A stretch of 64,000 bases of DNA from Pseudomonadota bacterium (GCA_018240785.1 JAFEFC010000039.1:1-64000); one strand, 5' to 3'; positions 9,653-18,706 are shown, numbered from the stretch's first letter. Notes: generated from the sequence alone by a model not told the origin. Numbers and translations: made by a program.

Positions 9653-9853
9653 TCACTCTGCCTCCGGCTTCTTCTTGCTGATGCTTTCGGCGATCCACCG
9701 ATCCAGCTCCGAGCGGCGAAAGCGCCAGGTTCCCCCAAGCTTGAACGCCGGAATCTCTCCTTTCTGGGCAAGGCGATAAACCGTCCGTTTTCCGGCTTTG
9801 AGGTAGGCCGCGACCTCCTCAAGTGTGAGGATCTCGCTCTCGACTTCAGTCAT
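9653..9853 (-). CDS. Small excisionase-type helix-turn-helix DNA-binding protein
   Basis: The 66-residue protein has the compact winged-helix of the excisionase/MerR-like family (TIGR01764 type): LTLEEVAAYLKAGKRTVYRL, then IPAFKLGGTWRFRRSELD. It starts at an ATG at 9853. It lies 61 bp upstream of the methyltransferase in the same direction and probably forms an operon with it, as a controller-type regulator of the restriction genes. An alternative role as excisionase for the cargo block cannot be excluded. The basic C-terminus (SISKKKPEAE) is compatible with DNA binding. Confidence 0.8.
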   Translation of the reverse strand: MTEVESEILTLEEVAAYLKAGKRTVYRLAQKGEIPAFKLGGTWRFRRSELDRWIAESISKKKPEAE

Positions 9854-10077
9854 CCGGAAACCATCCGATCTGGCCTTTCGTAGATTTCGGTTGCCAAGTT
9901 TAGCCAATTCTACCAAGCCGCGGTAGGCGCTGGCCAACTCCGCAATGCGGGGAGCATTGCACGGTTGATCGCCAGCTCGACCTGGGAATCCGGTCATGCC
10001 GTAGTTCCCATTCCCTGCGGCGCAAAGCGAGAGCACGCCACAGCATCTGGCCATCCGCTTCAACGGGGAATGGCACG
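9854..10077. promoter_or_regulatory. Divergent region between HTH gene and conjugation operon
   Basis: The 224-bp gap must contain the promoter of the leftward HTH-methyltransferase pair and possibly the junction between cargo and the ICE backbone. Three CCAA elements begin at 9894, 9904 and 9913, about one helical turn apart. These could be operator repeats for the small HTH protein. Nothing else is recognisable. Confidence 0.35.
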
Positions 10078-10443
10078 ATGGGACAGACCAACCGCCGCAC
10101 ATCCGCATGGCCTGCGCTTGCCGTGGCGTTGGCTGTGTCGTTCTCGGCGCTGCAGCCTGCCGTCGCTGCCGACAGCCTCGCCTTGGAGCGTGAGCAGCTC
10201 GCCGCGCTCACCCGCCAACTCGACCTGATCGATCGCCTCGCCGAGCACGCCGCCAATACCGCTCCGCAGGAGCGCGCCCGCTACCACTTCGACCACGCCC
10301 GACTGCGTGCCGACCTGAAGCGCGTTCGCGCCGGCCTGCAGGACTACCTCGTGCCCCAGCGCGCCCAGCCGCGCGATCCCGTCCCGCTGGTCGGCGATTA
10401 CGTCCGCCGCGACCGCGCCGACGACGAGGAGCCGTCGCCATGA
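10078..10443 (+). CDS. RAQPRD family ICE protein (TIGR01690)
   Basis: The 121-residue protein has a cleavable signal peptide (hydrophobic segment ending in AVAADS near residue 31) and the family signature RAQPRDP near residue 97, preceded by the ARYHFDHARL segment. RAQPRD proteins are periplasmic, of unknown biochemical role, and occur only at the head of this type of ICE mating operon. Its stop overlaps the next start (ATGA), so translation is coupled. It is the first backbone gene right of the defence insertion. Confidence 0.95.
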   Translation: MGQTNRRTSAWPALAVALAVSFSALQPAVAADSLALEREQLAALTRQLDLIDRLAEHAANTAPQERARYHFDHARLRADLKRVRAGLQDYLVPQRAQPRDPVPLVGDYVRRDRADDEEPSP

Positions 10444-10679
10444 CGCCCTCCGCCGATCAGGTCGCCGCCTTCCAGGCCAACGGTGGCTTTGCGCCTTCGG
10501 CCGTCTCTGCCGTGGTGCTCGCTTTCGTGTTCGCCGTGTTGCTGCTGTGGGGCGTGTGGGCCATGCGCACCGCCTACGTCGGCTGGGCCGAGCACCGCAT
10601 CACTGAACGTCAGTTCCTCGGCGTCGTCGTGCGCTTCGTGGCGATGTACCTGGTGCTGACCTTCTTTCTCCTCTCCTGA
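10440..10679 (+). CDS. TIGR03758 family ICE membrane protein
   Basis: The 79-residue protein has two hydrophobic segments (about 24-45 and 61-79) flanking a short loop with a WAEHRIT motif, the pattern of the TIGR03758 (PFL_4701) family. It is probably an inner-membrane component of the conjugative type IV secretion apparatus, pilin-like or VirB2/3-like in size. It starts within the stop codon of the RAQPRD gene and is followed by TIGR03745, the standard order in this ICE family. Confidence 0.85.
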   Translation: MTPSADQVAAFQANGGFAPSAVSAVVLAFVFAVLLLWGVWAMRTAYVGWAEHRITERQFLGVVVRFVAMYLVLTFFLLS

Positions 10680-10701
10680 CCGTCACGAAGGGCCATACGC
10701 C

Positions 10702-11070
10702 ATGAACACTCCAACGACATCCCATCGCATTCCGTCCCGCATCGCCGCTCCGCTGCTGCCGCTGGCGCTCGCGGGCCTGCCGCTGTCGGCCTTCGCGCAG
10801 GGCCTGCCGACCATGGAAGACCCATCGCGCGGCCAGGGCAGCGGCATCCTGCAGACCTTGCAGAACTACGGCTACGACATCGTGCTGCTGATCGCGCTGC
10901 TCGTGGTCGCCTCGATGTTCGTCGGTGTCTGCTATCACGCCTACACACGCTATTCGGAGATCCACACCGGCCGCGCCACCTGGGGCCAGTTCGGCCTGAC
11001 GGTCGCCGTGGGCGCGATCCTGCTGGTGGTCGGCATCTGGCTGCTCACCAAGGCCACCGGCGTGCTGTGA
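10702..11070 (+). CDS. TIGR03745 family ICE membrane protein
   Basis: The 122-residue protein begins with an N-terminal signal or anchor (ending ALAGLPLSAFAQG). It then has two hydrophobic helices at about 56-77 and 97-120 joined by a short YSEIHTGRATW loop. Size, topology and position fit TIGR03745 (PFL_4702), a small two-helix protein that resembles VirB2-type pilins after signal removal. A pilin role is an inference. It sits 22 bp after the preceding gene. Confidence 0.85.
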   Translation: MNTPTTSHRIPSRIAAPLLPLALAGLPLSAFAQGLPTMEDPSRGQGSGILQTLQNYGYDIVLLIALLVVASMFVGVCYHAYTRYSEIHTGRATWGQFGLTVAVGAILLVVGIWLLTKATGVL

Positions 11071-11082
11071 GGGCGGCAAGCG

Positions 11083-11493
11083 ATGGCCGTCCCTTCGGAG
11101 ACCCCGCGCGACACGCTGGTGACCTTCCTGCCGCACCGGCTGAACCGCCAGCCGGTGGTCGTGCGCGGGCTGACCGCCGACGAGTTGTGGATCTGCACCG
11201 GCCTGTCGGCCGCCGCCGGGTTCGCGCTCGGCCTGCCGCTGGCCTGGCTCACGCACAGCATCGCCATGGTGCCCACGCTGATCGTCGCCGGCATCGCGCT
11301 GGGCGTCTTCGTCGGCGGTGGTTTCCTGCGCGCACAGAAGCGCGGCCGGCCCGACACCTGGCTGTACCGGCAGCTCCAGTGGCGGCTGGCCCTGCGGCAT
11401 CCGGCGCTGGCGGCGCTCCTGGGCGGGCAGCGCCTCATCACCCGCTCGGGCTGCTGGACTACCCGGCGCAGTGCCGATCGAGGGGCACCATGA
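11083..11493 (+). CDS. TIGR03750 family conjugal transfer protein (VirB3/TraL-like)
   Basis: The 136-residue protein carries the LPHRLNRQPVVVRGLTADEL opening and paired hydrophobic segments at about 42-59 and 64-82, as in TIGR03750. The topology is like VirB3/TraL, which helps assemble the pilus with the VirB4 ATPase. It follows the pilin-like gene by 12 bp and overlaps the next start by 4 bp (ATGA). Nothing unusual is seen. Confidence 0.88.
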   Translation: MAVPSETPRDTLVTFLPHRLNRQPVVVRGLTADELWICTGLSAAAGFALGLPLAWLTHSIAMVPTLIVAGIALGVFVGGGFLRAQKRGRPDTWLYRQLQWRLALRHPALAALLGGQRLITRSGCWTTRRSADRGAP

Positions 11494-12182
11494 GCCGCTT
11501 CAGGAACGAGGTGGCGCACCTGCAGGCCCACGTGAAGACGCTGCGCCTGGGGGCCGGCGCGTTGTTCGTGGTGGCGCTGTTGCTCGGCTTCGGTTGGTGG
11601 AGCGCGCCGAAGGATCTCACCATCCATGTGCCGCCGGATCTGCGCTCGGGCAGCACGCGCAAGTGGTGGGACGTGCCGCCCGAGAGTGTGTATGCCTTCA
11701 CGTTCTACATCTGGCAGCAGGTGCAGCGCTGGCCCACGAACGGCGAGGAGGACTATGCACGCAACCTGCGCGCGCTGTCGTCCTACCTGACGCCAGGCTG
11801 CCGGACCTTTCTGCAACAGGACTATGAGTACCGGCGCACCAGCGGTGAGCTGCGTCAGCGCGTGCGCGGCATCTACGAGATTCCCGGGCGCGGCTACGGC
11901 GAAGACCCGGCCGTGCGCGTCAAGGTGGTTTCCTCCCGGGACTGGATTGTCACGCTCGACGTGAGCGCAGACGAATACTACGGACCTGAGCAGATCAAGC
12001 GCGCCCTGGTGCGCTACCCCATCAAGGTCGTCCGGCTGGACATCGACCCCGAGCACAACCCTTTCGGCCTGGCGCTGGACTGCTACGCCAGCGCACCGCA
12101 GCGCATCGAAGCACCGCCGACGCCGACCCAGACCGGCGCACCCGCCAACGCTTCCGGCCACCTGCAGGGAGACGCTCCATGA
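11490..12182 (+). CDS. TIGR03746 family ICE protein (TraE/VirB5-like position)
   Basis: The 230-residue protein has one N-terminal membrane anchor (about 20-38) and a long periplasmic domain with WWDVPPESVYAFTFYIWQQ and LTPGCRTFLQQDYEYR segments typical of TIGR03746 (PFL_4703). Its single-anchor layout resembles TraE of F-type systems, a periplasmic scaffold component. The frame is open upstream, but the ATG at 11490 overlaps the preceding stop and gives family length. The tail after residue 205 is Pro/Ala-rich and low complexity. Confidence 0.88.
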   Translation: MSRFRNEVAHLQAHVKTLRLGAGALFVVALLLGFGWWSAPKDLTIHVPPDLRSGSTRKWWDVPPESVYAFTFYIWQQVQRWPTNGEEDYARNLRALSSYLTPGCRTFLQQDYEYRRTSGELRQRVRGIYEIPGRGYGEDPAVRVKVVSSRDWIVTLDVSADEYYGPEQIKRALVRYPIKVVRLDIDPEHNPFGLALDCYASAPQRIEAPPTPTQTGAPANASGHLQGDAP

Positions 12183-13093
12183 AGTCCGCTGCCTTGTCGG
12201 CCCTGGCCGGCATCTTGCTGATCCTCGGGTTCGTACCGGTCAGCCATGCCCTGGAAATCCTGCGCTGGGAGCGTCTGCCCCTGCCGGTGCCGCTGGTGGT
12301 CGGTGAGGAGCGCGTGGTCTTCATCGACCGCAATGTGCGCGTCGGCGTACCGGCCAGCGTCGGCGCCCACCTGCGCGTGCAGAGTGCGGGGGGTGCGATC
12401 TACCTGCGGGCAAGCGAGCCGATTCCGCCCACGCGGCTGCAACTGCAGGATGTTGAATCCGGTGCGATGATCCTGATCGACATCGCCGCCGAGCCGGCAA
12501 AGGAAGGCCAGGCGCCGCTCGAGCCGGTGCGCATCGTGGAAGCAGAGGCCCCAGCAAAGCGCTACGGTGGCGGTGCGGCACGCGGCGCAGACGAGCCGCC
12601 CGATGCGTCCGCGGACAAGACCGCTCCCTTGCGCGAAACGCCGGTCCCAGTTGTGCTGACACGCCATGCCGCGCAGAACCTGTATGCGCCGCTGCGCACC
12701 GTCGAGCCAGTCGCCGGCATCGGCCGCGTGAACCTGCGCCGCGACCTCGTGCTCGACACCTTGCTGCCAGCCCTGCCGGTGCGCGCGCGGGCGCTGGCCG
12801 CGTGGCGCCTGGAAGACCAGTGGGTGACTGCCGTTCGACTCATCAACACCTCGGCGCGCTGGTTCGACGTCGACCCGCGTGCCCTGCAGGGGAACTTCGT
12901 GGCGGCGACCTTCCAACATCCGAACCTGGGGCCGGCCGGCACTCCGTCCGACACCACGGTGCTCTACCTGGTTACGCGCGGCCACGGCCTGGCCGAGTCG
13001 CTGCTGCCGGCGCTGAGTCCGATCGACGCCACCGTGAACCTGCCGCCGGGCGCTGCGGCCGGCTCGACAGGAGGCGCGCGCGATGAGGAGTAA
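12179..13093 (+). CDS. TIGR03749 family ICE protein (TraK/VirB9-like)
   Basis: The 304-residue protein has a signal peptide (ending PVSHALEIL near residue 24). The mature domain begins with RWERLPLPVPLVVGEERVVF and is followed by beta-rich segments, matching TIGR03749 (PFL_4704). By position between TraE-like and TraB-like genes it is the counterpart of TraK/VirB9, the outer ring of the secretion core. A charged linker at about 120-160 splits the N- and C-terminal halves. Start and stop overlap both neighbours. Confidence 0.88.
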   Translation: MKSAALSALAGILLILGFVPVSHALEILRWERLPLPVPLVVGEERVVFIDRNVRVGVPASVGAHLRVQSAGGAIYLRASEPIPPTRLQLQDVESGAMILIDIAAEPAKEGQAPLEPVRIVEAEAPAKRYGGGAARGADEPPDASADKTAPLRETPVPVVLTRHAAQNLYAPLRTVEPVAGIGRVNLRRDLVLDTLLPALPVRARALAAWRLEDQWVTAVRLINTSARWFDVDPRALQGNFVAATFQHPNLGPAGTPSDTTVLYLVTRGHGLAESLLPALSPIDATVNLPPGAAAGSTGGARDEE

Positions 13094-14513
13094 TCCGCTG
13101 CTCAAGTGGCTGCTGATCCCGATGGCGCTGTTGCTGATGTTCGTCGGCATCAGACTGTTCTCTGGCGTCCCCAGTGGCCAGCCGGCCCCCATGGGCGCGG
13201 CCAGTACGCTCACGCCCGAGGAAATGAAAGCCTTGGGTATCGCAGGGGACACGCCGCGCGATACTGTCGCCACGCTGGTGGCTCAGGTGAAGCAGTTGCG
13301 CACCGAGCTGCAGAGCGCGCTTGGCGACAACAAGCAGCACAGGGCCGAGAACGAGCGCCTGCGCGCGCGGGAAAGCGCGATCGACCAGCGCATTCAGAAC
13401 GCGCTGGAAGGCGAGCGCAACCGCCTGGCGCAGGAGCGTGCCCAGGTGGCCAGCGACAGGCAGCAGACCCAGGGGCTGATGCAGGATCTGCAGCGGCAAC
13501 TGGACGGCCTCGCGGGCAAGGGCGGCCCGTCCGATCTGCCGGTCGGACTGGGGCTGGAGGAGGGTGACGGCCAGCGCTTCGACCGCGGCACCAGCGACAC
13601 ACAGTGGGTCGAGCCCGACGATGCCAAGGCCGACGCCAGGAGCGGCAGCAAGGCGCCGAGCTTTCCATCGAGCTTCGGGCCGGCCCAGAAAAGTCTGTCG
13701 ACCGCGGTGGAATCCGTAACTGACGTTGGCAGCCGCGCGGTGGGCGCATCCACGAAGGCCGTGTATACCGTGCCGTCGAACTCGACGCTCATGGGGTCGG
13801 TTGCCATGACGGCGCTGATCGGGCGTGTGCCGATCGATGGAACCGTCAACGACCCGTACCCGTTCAAGGTGCTGATCGGCCCGGACAACCTCACGGCCAA
13901 CGGCATCGACATCCCCGACGTGGCCGGCGCCGTGGTCAGCGGCACGGCCTCGGGCGACTGGACGCTCTCGTGCGTGCGCGGGCAGATCCGCTCGGTCACG
14001 TTCGTGTTCCAGGACGGCACCATCCGCACGCTGCCGCAGGACAGCAGCGAGGGCGGCAACAGCGGCGGCCGGGGCCAAGACGGGGCCAGCACCCAGGGCG
14101 GCCTGGGCTGGATCAGCGACCCCTACGGCATCCCCTGCGTCAGCGGCGAGCGGCGCAGCAACGCCCAGCAGTACCTGGGCAGCCAGGCGCTCATCACCGC
14201 GGCCGGCGCCGGTGCGGCCTCGCTCATCGACTCCGACAGCGGCAGCGTGGCCGTGGTCGCCAACAGCAACGGCTCGCTGGGCACTGTCGGCATCAGCGGC
14301 AATGAAGCGATGGGCCGCATCCTCGCGGGCGGCGTGCGCGACATGGCCGATTGGGTCAACAAGCTCTACGGCCAGGCTTTCGCGGCGGTCTACGTGCAGC
14401 CCGGCGCCAAGGTGGCCGTACATCTGGAACAGCCGCTCGAGATCGACTACGACGCCAAGGGGCGTCGGGTCCACCACCGCACCGGAGGATCCCATGCCTC
14501 GGATCTGGATTGA
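13083..14513 (+). CDS. TIGR03752 family ICE protein (TraB/VirB10-like)
   Basis: The 476-residue protein has one N-terminal membrane helix (about 9-24), a long coiled-coil-like charged region (about 65-140, many Glu/Arg/Gln), a flexible linker, and a C-terminal beta-barrel-like domain containing TAMTALIGRVPIDG. This is the layout of TraB/VirB10, the inner-to-outer membrane bridge of conjugative secretion. It overlaps TIGR03749 upstream by 11 bp and the lipoprotein gene downstream by 20 bp. Confidence 0.9.
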   Translation: MRSNPLLKWLLIPMALLLMFVGIRLFSGVPSGQPAPMGAASTLTPEEMKALGIAGDTPRDTVATLVAQVKQLRTELQSALGDNKQHRAENERLRARESAIDQRIQNALEGERNRLAQERAQVASDRQQTQGLMQDLQRQLDGLAGKGGPSDLPVGLGLEEGDGQRFDRGTSDTQWVEPDDAKADARSGSKAPSFPSSFGPAQKSLSTAVESVTDVGSRAVGASTKAVYTVPSNSTLMGSVAMTALIGRVPIDGTVNDPYPFKVLIGPDNLTANGIDIPDVAGAVVSGTASGDWTLSCVRGQIRSVTFVFQDGTIRTLPQDSSEGGNSGGRGQDGASTQGGLGWISDPYGIPCVSGERRSNAQQYLGSQALITAAGAGAASLIDSDSGSVAVVANSNGSLGTVGISGNEAMGRILAGGVRDMADWVNKLYGQAFAAVYVQPGAKVAVHLEQPLEIDYDAKGRRVHHRTGGSHASDLD

Positions 14514-14928
14514 CGCGGCCGCCGTGCTGCTGGCGGCCACCCTGCTCGGCGGCTGCGCCACCAGCAAGGAGAAGCTGCTGCCGCACGGCGACAACACCAT
14601 GCTCGACATCTGGCTGCAGGAGACCGGCGGCAACGCAGGCGGCGGCCCAGCCGCTCGGCAACTGCTCGATGCGCGCCAGGGACTGCGCCGGCCGCTGACC
14701 GAGGCCGATGTGCAGGCCGCGCCCGGCATGCAGGCGCGCTACACGCGTACCGCGCAGAACGAGATCTACCGCCAGTTCCACCGCCTGCCAAACCCCGACC
14801 TGGTGATGTACGTGTTCCCGCACCTGGCGGGCACCGACCCGGTGCCAGTGCCCGGCTACAGCACGGTGTTTCCGCTCTACCAGCGCGTGCAGTACGCGAT
14901 GCCGGGCGAGCGCGTGGAGGACTACTGA
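14494..14928 (+). CDS. TIGR03751 family conjugal transfer lipoprotein
   Basis: The 144-residue protein begins with a lipoprotein signal peptide: hydrophobic AAAVLLAATLLGGC gives a lipobox with Cys at about residue 20. The rest, including GDNTMLDIWLQ and YRQFHRLPNPDLVMYVFPHL, fits TIGR03751. It is likely the TraV/VirB7-type lipoprotein that anchors the outer core ring. The frame stays open upstream inside TIGR03752. The ATG at 14494 is chosen for its GGAGG Shine-Dalgarno at 14484 and for the signal peptide right after it. Confidence 0.9.
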   Translation: MPRIWIDAAAVLLAATLLGGCATSKEKLLPHGDNTMLDIWLQETGGNAGGGPAARQLLDARQGLRRPLTEADVQAAPGMQARYTRTAQNEIYRQFHRLPNPDLVMYVFPHLAGTDPVPVPGYSTVFPLYQRVQYAMPGERVEDY

Positions 14929-17816
14929 TGGGCTGGTCGCTGCCGTGGTCACGCAAGCCAGAGGCATCGCCTGCTGACGCCGTGGATGCGGCCGATGATG
15001 CCTGGGCGCGGCACGTCAGGGCGCTGGCGGCCGCGGGTGTCGCCGAACCGGGCAGGGCGCTCGGCCGGGGTCGGCGCGGGCCGGCCACCCAGGCCGACCA
15101 CGATGCACTCTATTGCGTCGCACCGTCATTCGCGGACCTGCTGCCCTGGGTCGAGTACCTGCCCGAAACCAAGTGCATGTTGCTGGAAGATGGCCAGTCG
15201 GTGGCGGCCTTCTTCGAGTTGGCGCCGGTCGGCACCGAGGGCCGCGAGATGGCCTGGCTGTGGCAGGCGCGCGATGCGCTGGAGAACGCGCTTCAGGATG
15301 CTTTTGATGAGTTGGACGACAACCCCTGGGTGGTGCAGCTCTATGCCCAGGACGAGGCCAACTGGGACAACTATCTGTGCTCGCTGGCGAACTATCTGCA
15401 GCCGCGTGCGCAAGGCAGCGCATTCAGCGACTTCTACCTGCGTTTCTTCGCCCATCACCTGCGGGCCATCGCCAAGCCGGGTGGCCTGTTCGAGGATACT
15501 GCCGTGACGCGCCTGCCTTGGCGCGGCCAGGTCCGGCGCGTGCGCATGGTCGTCTACCGCCGCACGTCCGCGACCCCGACCGCGCGGCGCGGCCAGTCGC
15601 CCGAGCAGGCGCTGACCACGATCTGCGACCGCCTCGCCGGCGGGCTGGTGAATGCCGGTGTGAAAGCGCGACGTCTCGCCGCGGCGGACATCCACGCCTG
15701 GCTGCTGCGCTGGTTCAACCCGAACCCCAGCGTGCTCGGCGCCACTGCCGAGGACCGCGAACGCTTCTACGCACTGACCCGCTATCCGGACGAGCGGGAG
15801 GAAGGCGAGATCGAACTCGCCAGCGGCACCGACTTCGCGCAGCGGCTGTTCTTCGGTCAGCCGCGCTCGGACGTGTCCAACGGTCTGTGGTTCTTCGATG
15901 GCATGCCGCATCGGGTGATCGTGATGGATCGTCTGCGCACGCCGCCGGCGACCGGCCATCTGACCGGCGAGACGCGCAAGGGCGGCGATGCCATGAACGC
16001 GCTGTTCGACCAGATGCCCGAGGACACGGTGATGTGCCTGACGCTGGTCGCCACGCCCCAGGACGTGCTGGAGGCGCACCTCAACCACCTCGCCCGGAAG
16101 GCCGTCGGCGAGACCCTGGCCTCGGAGCAGGCCCGGCAGGACGTGCAGCAGGCGCGCGGCCTGATCGGCAGCGCGCACAAGCTCTACCGTGGCGCGCTGG
16201 CGTTCTACCTGCGGGGCCGCGACCTGGAACAGCTCGATGCGCGCGGCCTGCAGCTCGTCAACGTGATGCTCAACGCCGGCCTGCAACCGGTGCGCGAAGA
16301 GGACGAGGTGGCGCCGCTGAACAGCTATCTGCGCTGGCTGCCGTGCGTGTTCGATCCGGCTGCCGACAAGCGCCAGTGGTACACCCAGCTCATGTTCGCG
16401 CAACATGCGGCGAACCTGGCGCCGGTCTGGGGCCGCAGCCAGGGCACAGGGCATCCGGGCATCACGTTCTTCAACCGCGGCGGCGGTCCGATCACCTTCG
16501 ATCCGTTGAACCGCCTCGACCGGCAGATGAACGCGCATCTGTTCCTGTTCGGCCCCACGGGTTCGGGCAAGAGCGCGACGCTCAACAACATCCTGAATCA
16601 GGTGACGGCGATCTATCGGCCACGCCTGTTCATCGTCGAGGCGGGCAACAGTTTCGGTCTGTTCGGCGACTTCGCGGCACGGTTGGGCCTCACCGTGCAT
16701 CGGGTGAAGCTCGCGCCGGGCGCGGGAGTCAGTCTGGCGCCGTTCGCCGATGCCTGGCGCCTGGTCGACACGCCGAGCGAGGTACAGACGCTGGACGCCG
16801 ATGCGCTCGACGACGACCGGACCGATGCCGGCAGGGCCATGGAAGGCGATGAGCAGCGCGACGTGCTCGGCGAGTTGGAGATCACAGCACGACTGATGAT
16901 CACCGGCGGCGAGGACAAGGAAGAAGCGCGCATGACACGCGCCGACCGCAGCCTGATCCGCCAGTGCATTCTCGATGCGGCACAGTGCTGCGCAGCGGAG
17001 AGGCGCACGGTGCTGACCCGCGATGTGCGCGACGCACTGCGCGAGCGCGCACGCGATGCCACGCTGCCGGAGATGCGGCGCGCACGGCTGCTGGAGATGG
17101 CTGACGCCATGGAGATGTTCTGTCAGGGCGTGGACGGCGAGATGTTCGACCGCGCCGGCACGCCGTGGCCCGAGGCGGACATCACCATCGTGGACCTGGC
17201 CACCTTCGCGCGCGAGGGCTACAACGCCCAACTCTCGATTGCCTATATCTCGCTCATCAACACGGTCAACAACATCGCCGAGCGCGACCAGTTCCTGGGT
17301 CGACCGATCATCAACGTGACGGACGAAGGTCACATCATCACGAAGAACCCGCTGCTCGCGCCCTACGTGGTCAAGATCACCAAGATGTGGCGCAAGCTGG
17401 GCGCCTGGTTCTGGCTCGCCACCCAGAACCTGGACGACCTGCCGAAGGCAGCCGAGCCCATGCTCAACATGATCGAGTGGTGGATCTGCCTGTCGATGCC
17501 GCCCGATGAAGTCGAAAAGATCGCGCGCTTTCGCGAGCTCAACGCATCGCAGAAGGCGCTGATGCTCTCGGCACGCAAGGAGGCCGGCAAGTTCAGCGAG
17601 GGCGTCATCCTGTCCAAGTCGATGGAGGTGCTGTTCCGCGCCGTGCCGCCCAGCCTCTACCTGGCGATGGCGATGACCGAGCCCGAGGAGAAGGCCGAAC
17701 GCTTCCAGTTGATGCAGCAGCACGGCATCAGCGAGCTGGATGCCGCCTTCCGCGTGGCCGAGAAGATCGACCGTGCGAGGGGCATCGAACCGCTGGTGCT
17801 GGACACCTTGGCCTGA
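14928..17816 (+). CDS. Conjugative transfer ATPase, VirB4/TraC-like (TIGR03744)
   Basis: The 962-residue protein is the large ATPase that powers pilus assembly in this ICE family. Walker A FGPTGSGKSATLNN is near residue 541 and a Walker B-like IINVTDEGHII near 795. The C-terminal RecA-like part continues with WFWLATQNLDDL. The N-terminal half, without motifs I can name, corresponds to the VirB4 N-domain that contacts the inner-membrane complex. Its ATG overlaps the lipoprotein stop (TGATG). It acts at the cytoplasmic face of the inner membrane. Confidence 0.95.
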   Translation: MGWSLPWSRKPEASPADAVDAADDAWARHVRALAAAGVAEPGRALGRGRRGPATQADHDALYCVAPSFADLLPWVEYLPETKCMLLEDGQSVAAFFELAPVGTEGREMAWLWQARDALENALQDAFDELDDNPWVVQLYAQDEANWDNYLCSLANYLQPRAQGSAFSDFYLRFFAHHLRAIAKPGGLFEDTAVTRLPWRGQVRRVRMVVYRRTSATPTARRGQSPEQALTTICDRLAGGLVNAGVKARRLAAADIHAWLLRWFNPNPSVLGATAEDRERFYALTRYPDEREEGEIELASGTDFAQRLFFGQPRSDVSNGLWFFDGMPHRVIVMDRLRTPPATGHLTGETRKGGDAMNALFDQMPEDTVMCLTLVATPQDVLEAHLNHLARKAVGETLASEQARQDVQQARGLIGSAHKLYRGALAFYLRGRDLEQLDARGLQLVNVMLNAGLQPVREEDEVAPLNSYLRWLPCVFDPAADKRQWYTQLMFAQHAANLAPVWGRSQGTGHPGITFFNRGGGPITFDPLNRLDRQMNAHLFLFGPTGSGKSATLNNILNQVTAIYRPRLFIVEAGNSFGLFGDFAARLGLTVHRVKLAPGAGVSLAPFADAWRLVDTPSEVQTLDADALDDDRTDAGRAMEGDEQRDVLGELEITARLMITGGEDKEEARMTRADRSLIRQCILDAAQCCAAERRTVLTRDVRDALRERARDATLPEMRRARLLEMADAMEMFCQGVDGEMFDRAGTPWPEADITIVDLATFAREGYNAQLSIAYISLINTVNNIAERDQFLGRPIINVTDEGHIITKNPLLAPYVVKITKMWRKLGAWFWLATQNLDDLPKAAEPMLNMIEWWICLSMPPDEVEKIARFRELNASQKALMLSARKEAGKFSEGVILSKSMEVLFRAVPPSLYLAMAMTEPEEKAERFQLMQQHGISELDAAFRVAEKIDRARGIEPLVLDTLA

Positions 17817-17829
17817 CGGGAGCAACACG

Positions 17830-18573
17830 ATGCGCGTGCCCTCATTCACCCGCCGTGGTCACTGGATCGGTCCGCTGATCGCGGTGACGATTGGGGGCGC
17901 CTCGTGGATGCTGCTGCGCGCGCCGCATCCGGCAACCGAGTCCATGCCCCTGGCCGCCGCCGGGTCCGAAGCGCCGAAAGCGGGCGGCCCGCCCTGGCTG
18001 TATGGCCGTGCCGATGCGCGCTTCACGGTGGTCGGGTACGCCGACCTGGAGTGTCCGTACTGCCGGGCCTACTTCCCCGCACTCAAGCGCTGGATCGACG
18101 CCCATCCCGAGGTGAACTGGCAGTGGCACCACCTGCCATTGTCCATGCACGAGCCGGCCGCGACGGCCGGGGCACGTCTGGCCGAGTGCGCGGGCGAGGC
18201 TGGCGGACATACCACGTTCTGGCGGGCCGTGGCGTGGCTCTACTCGAGCACCCGTGGCGACGGGCAGGGTCTGCCGGAGGGCCTGCACTATCCCGAGCTC
18301 ACGCCAGGCATGCAGGGCTGTCTCGACAGCGATCGCCCCGATGCCGTCATCCGTGCCCAGATGGTGGAGGCCGCAGAGCAGGGCATCTCGGCCACACCGG
18401 CCTTGCAGCTGCGCGACCGCGGGACCGGCAAGACGCTCCTGCTGAATGGTCCTGTCGAAGGTGATGCCTTGCTGTCGGCCATCGACCTGCTCGCCGCCGG
18501 CGCTAAGACCGTTGCCGAACCCGCACATTCCCCAGACATGCCCACCGGCGTTGCCGGTGACATGCCCAGGTAG
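17830..18573 (+). CDS. DsbA/DsbG-like thioredoxin-fold protein of the ICE operon
   Basis: The 247-residue protein has an N-terminal membrane anchor (about 11-29) and a thioredoxin fold with DLECPYCRAYFP, giving a Cys75-Pro-Tyr-Cys78 active site as in DsbC/DsbG. A thioredoxin-like cis-Pro segment follows (GISATPALQL). It probably forms or shuffles disulfides in Cys-containing secretion proteins such as the downstream TIGR03756/03755 products. The ATG at 17830 follows the ATPase gene by 13 bp. It ends the first mating block. Confidence 0.88.
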   Translation: MRVPSFTRRGHWIGPLIAVTIGGASWMLLRAPHPATESMPLAAAGSEAPKAGGPPWLYGRADARFTVVGYADLECPYCRAYFPALKRWIDAHPEVNWQWHHLPLSMHEPAATAGARLAECAGEAGGHTTFWRAVAWLYSSTRGDGQGLPEGLHYPELTPGMQGCLDSDRPDAVIRAQMVEAAEQGISATPALQLRDRGTGKTLLLNGPVEGDALLSAIDLLAAGAKTVAEPAHSPDMPTGVAGDMPR

Positions 18574-18706
18574 CCATCAATCCTCAAGGCTACGGCGCGG
18601 CTGGTCCGCGTTGATCGCAACCCGTTCGCATCGCATCCGTTGCCGCGAACAACCACTGCATTCGCGGTGGTGGATGCCCGCTCGTCACCTGTTCCATCCC
18701 CATCGT

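Noticed and set aside
15126-17849. A 907-codon open frame on the - strand opposite the VirB4-like ATPase
   Set aside because: It has no domain and mirrors the codon pattern of the ATPase gene; long antisense frames are common in GC-rich DNA.
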